Of a DNA stretch of 64,000 nt, positions 63,229-64,000 are shown piece by piece (position 1 is the stretch's first letter; each line of letters begins with the position of its first letter). Source of the stretch: Uloborus plumipes (lineage: Eukaryota; Arthropoda; Arachnida; Araneae; Uloboridae); contig JAXGGA010003935.1 of NCBI GenBank assembly GCA_038373865.1, positions 31,174 to 95,173 on the forward strand, read 5' to 3'. The position numbers were made by a program, and so were the translations under genes. The notes beneath the pieces were generated by a model. It worked only from the letters and a program-made list of their open reading frames with translations. It made no database searches and had not been told where the DNA came from.

Positions 63229-64000
63229 GTTTGTGGTGCGCAGCCAGCACACATACTTGGGGACACTTTTGATTTTTTTTTTAAACTGAAAAAGCACACT
63301 ATGTTGAGTTTACAAATGCCTTTGTGCTATATAGATGTACAGAAAATAACAACAAAAGCATCTTTTGTCGGATGTCTGTGCATCCATAAGCTCACAACTT
63401 TTTTGCATTGAAAAAGGCATTCCTTGTAAAGCCGAAACACGTGACTGCAGTATCCCTGCTCATTTGTGCATTCGTAACGTTGTTATTTTCTGTACAAACT
63501 ATGTTGGTTCAGGATTTTTTTTTTTTTTTTTTGCTTCACTTCCAAAATAACTGGAAGAAAATATCAGTTTTTTTTTTCTTCTGTCAAAATTTTCGAGAGA
63601 GATATGAACAGCTCATGTAGTTTGTTCGAAACCGTAGAAAGGTCGTGGTGTATGATAGTTTTCTGTAATTTTAAGTAATGGTGGACAGGAATTACAGACA
63701 GAACTCCTTTGATAAAAGCAAGCATGTAATTTAAGCCAAAAAATCATGCATGTAAAAAAATAAAAAAAAAACATTGGAGATAGAAGTCGAAAGACACTGG
63801 AAATGACTAAATCACTTGAAAGCTACGCCAATATGCTGATAACGGTCAATGTTTGTCGACGGATAGGAAAAAATAGAAGGTGATAATTGTGAAGACGAAT
63901 ATCATACTTATTGCTTGTAAATCAAATTTAATTTCTAATTAGATTACTTTGTAAAGTAAACATAATAAATTGAGTTCGTAGGATTTTACTTTGAAAATTA
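63229..64000. other. Right-edge intron of Vps13
   Basis: AT-rich with a poly-T tract (63516-63532). No further Vps13 exon, TIR element or RNA gene was recognised before the window ends. Confidence 0.7.

Noticed and set aside
1076..63228. VPS13D or VPS13B instead of VPS13A/C
   Set aside because: The SLDTVG, CLPFWP and HWVS(F/Y)xxxxQRVLLFT blocks and their spacing fit VPS13A/C best, and I saw no UBA-like segment as expected in VPS13D.

Overview
The window is animal nuclear DNA that lies almost entirely inside one very large gene on the + strand. It is AT-rich, with dense introns, GT/GC-AG splice junctions, polypyrimidine tracts before acceptors, and many terminal-inverted-repeat (TIR) elements. 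There is no operon structure, no ribosome-binding sites and no long uninterrupted ORF. The coding content, Tc1-like transposons, LINE 3' end and small TIR elements (MITEs) suggest an arthropod. A chelicerate such as a spider is my guess, but nothing here proves the taxon.

The gene is a VPS13 family bridge-type lipid-transfer protein of the VPS13A/VPS13C clade. I could chain 52 exons from 1076 to 63228. Every junction keeps phase, and together they give 7,836 nt, or exactly 2,612 in-frame codons with no stop. The N-terminal chorein exons lie left of the window. The C-terminal ATG2-C/DH-like helices and the PH domain lie right of it. What is present is the middle of the lipid-conducting rod (exons 1-29), the start of the adaptor-binding region with a long acidic Ser/Asp/Glu insert (exons 30-36), and the VAB/SHR-BD beta-repeat domain with its recurring conserved Asn motifs (exons 37-52). 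Two introns use GC-AG instead of GT-AG.

The introns are a graveyard of DNA transposons. From left to right they hold: a 121-bp tandem duplication (10.2 kb); one copy of a 200-bp palindromic MITE (13.7 kb) whose second copy is at 61.8 kb; six tandem-palindrome ACTGTAAA-type MITEs (15.2, 30.1, 32.0, 39.1, 40.1 and 61.0 kb); a GATGAG-rich MITE (22.0 kb); a two-copy MITE family (24.9 and 45.8 kb); and further TIR elements at 15.9, 27.8, 30.5, 44.4, 46.2, 46.9, 49.0, 55.3 and 55.7 kb. The largest intron (31172-37598) carries two broken Tc1-like transposons; the second sits inside another inverted-repeat element. The next intron carries a four-fold, apparently identical 256-bp tandem repeat built from a LINE reverse-transcriptase C-terminal fragment. 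At 41.2-42.0 kb a TTAA-flanked palindromic MITE is nested in a second TIR element.

I saw no second protein-coding host gene, no convincing tRNA or rRNA gene, no CRISPR and no promoter or polyadenylation site for the VPS13 gene. I do not see a new biological system. The most distinctive points are the LINE-derived four-fold repeat, the nested transposons, the GC-AG introns, the apparently lost FFAT core, and a MITE whose end abuts a splice donor.
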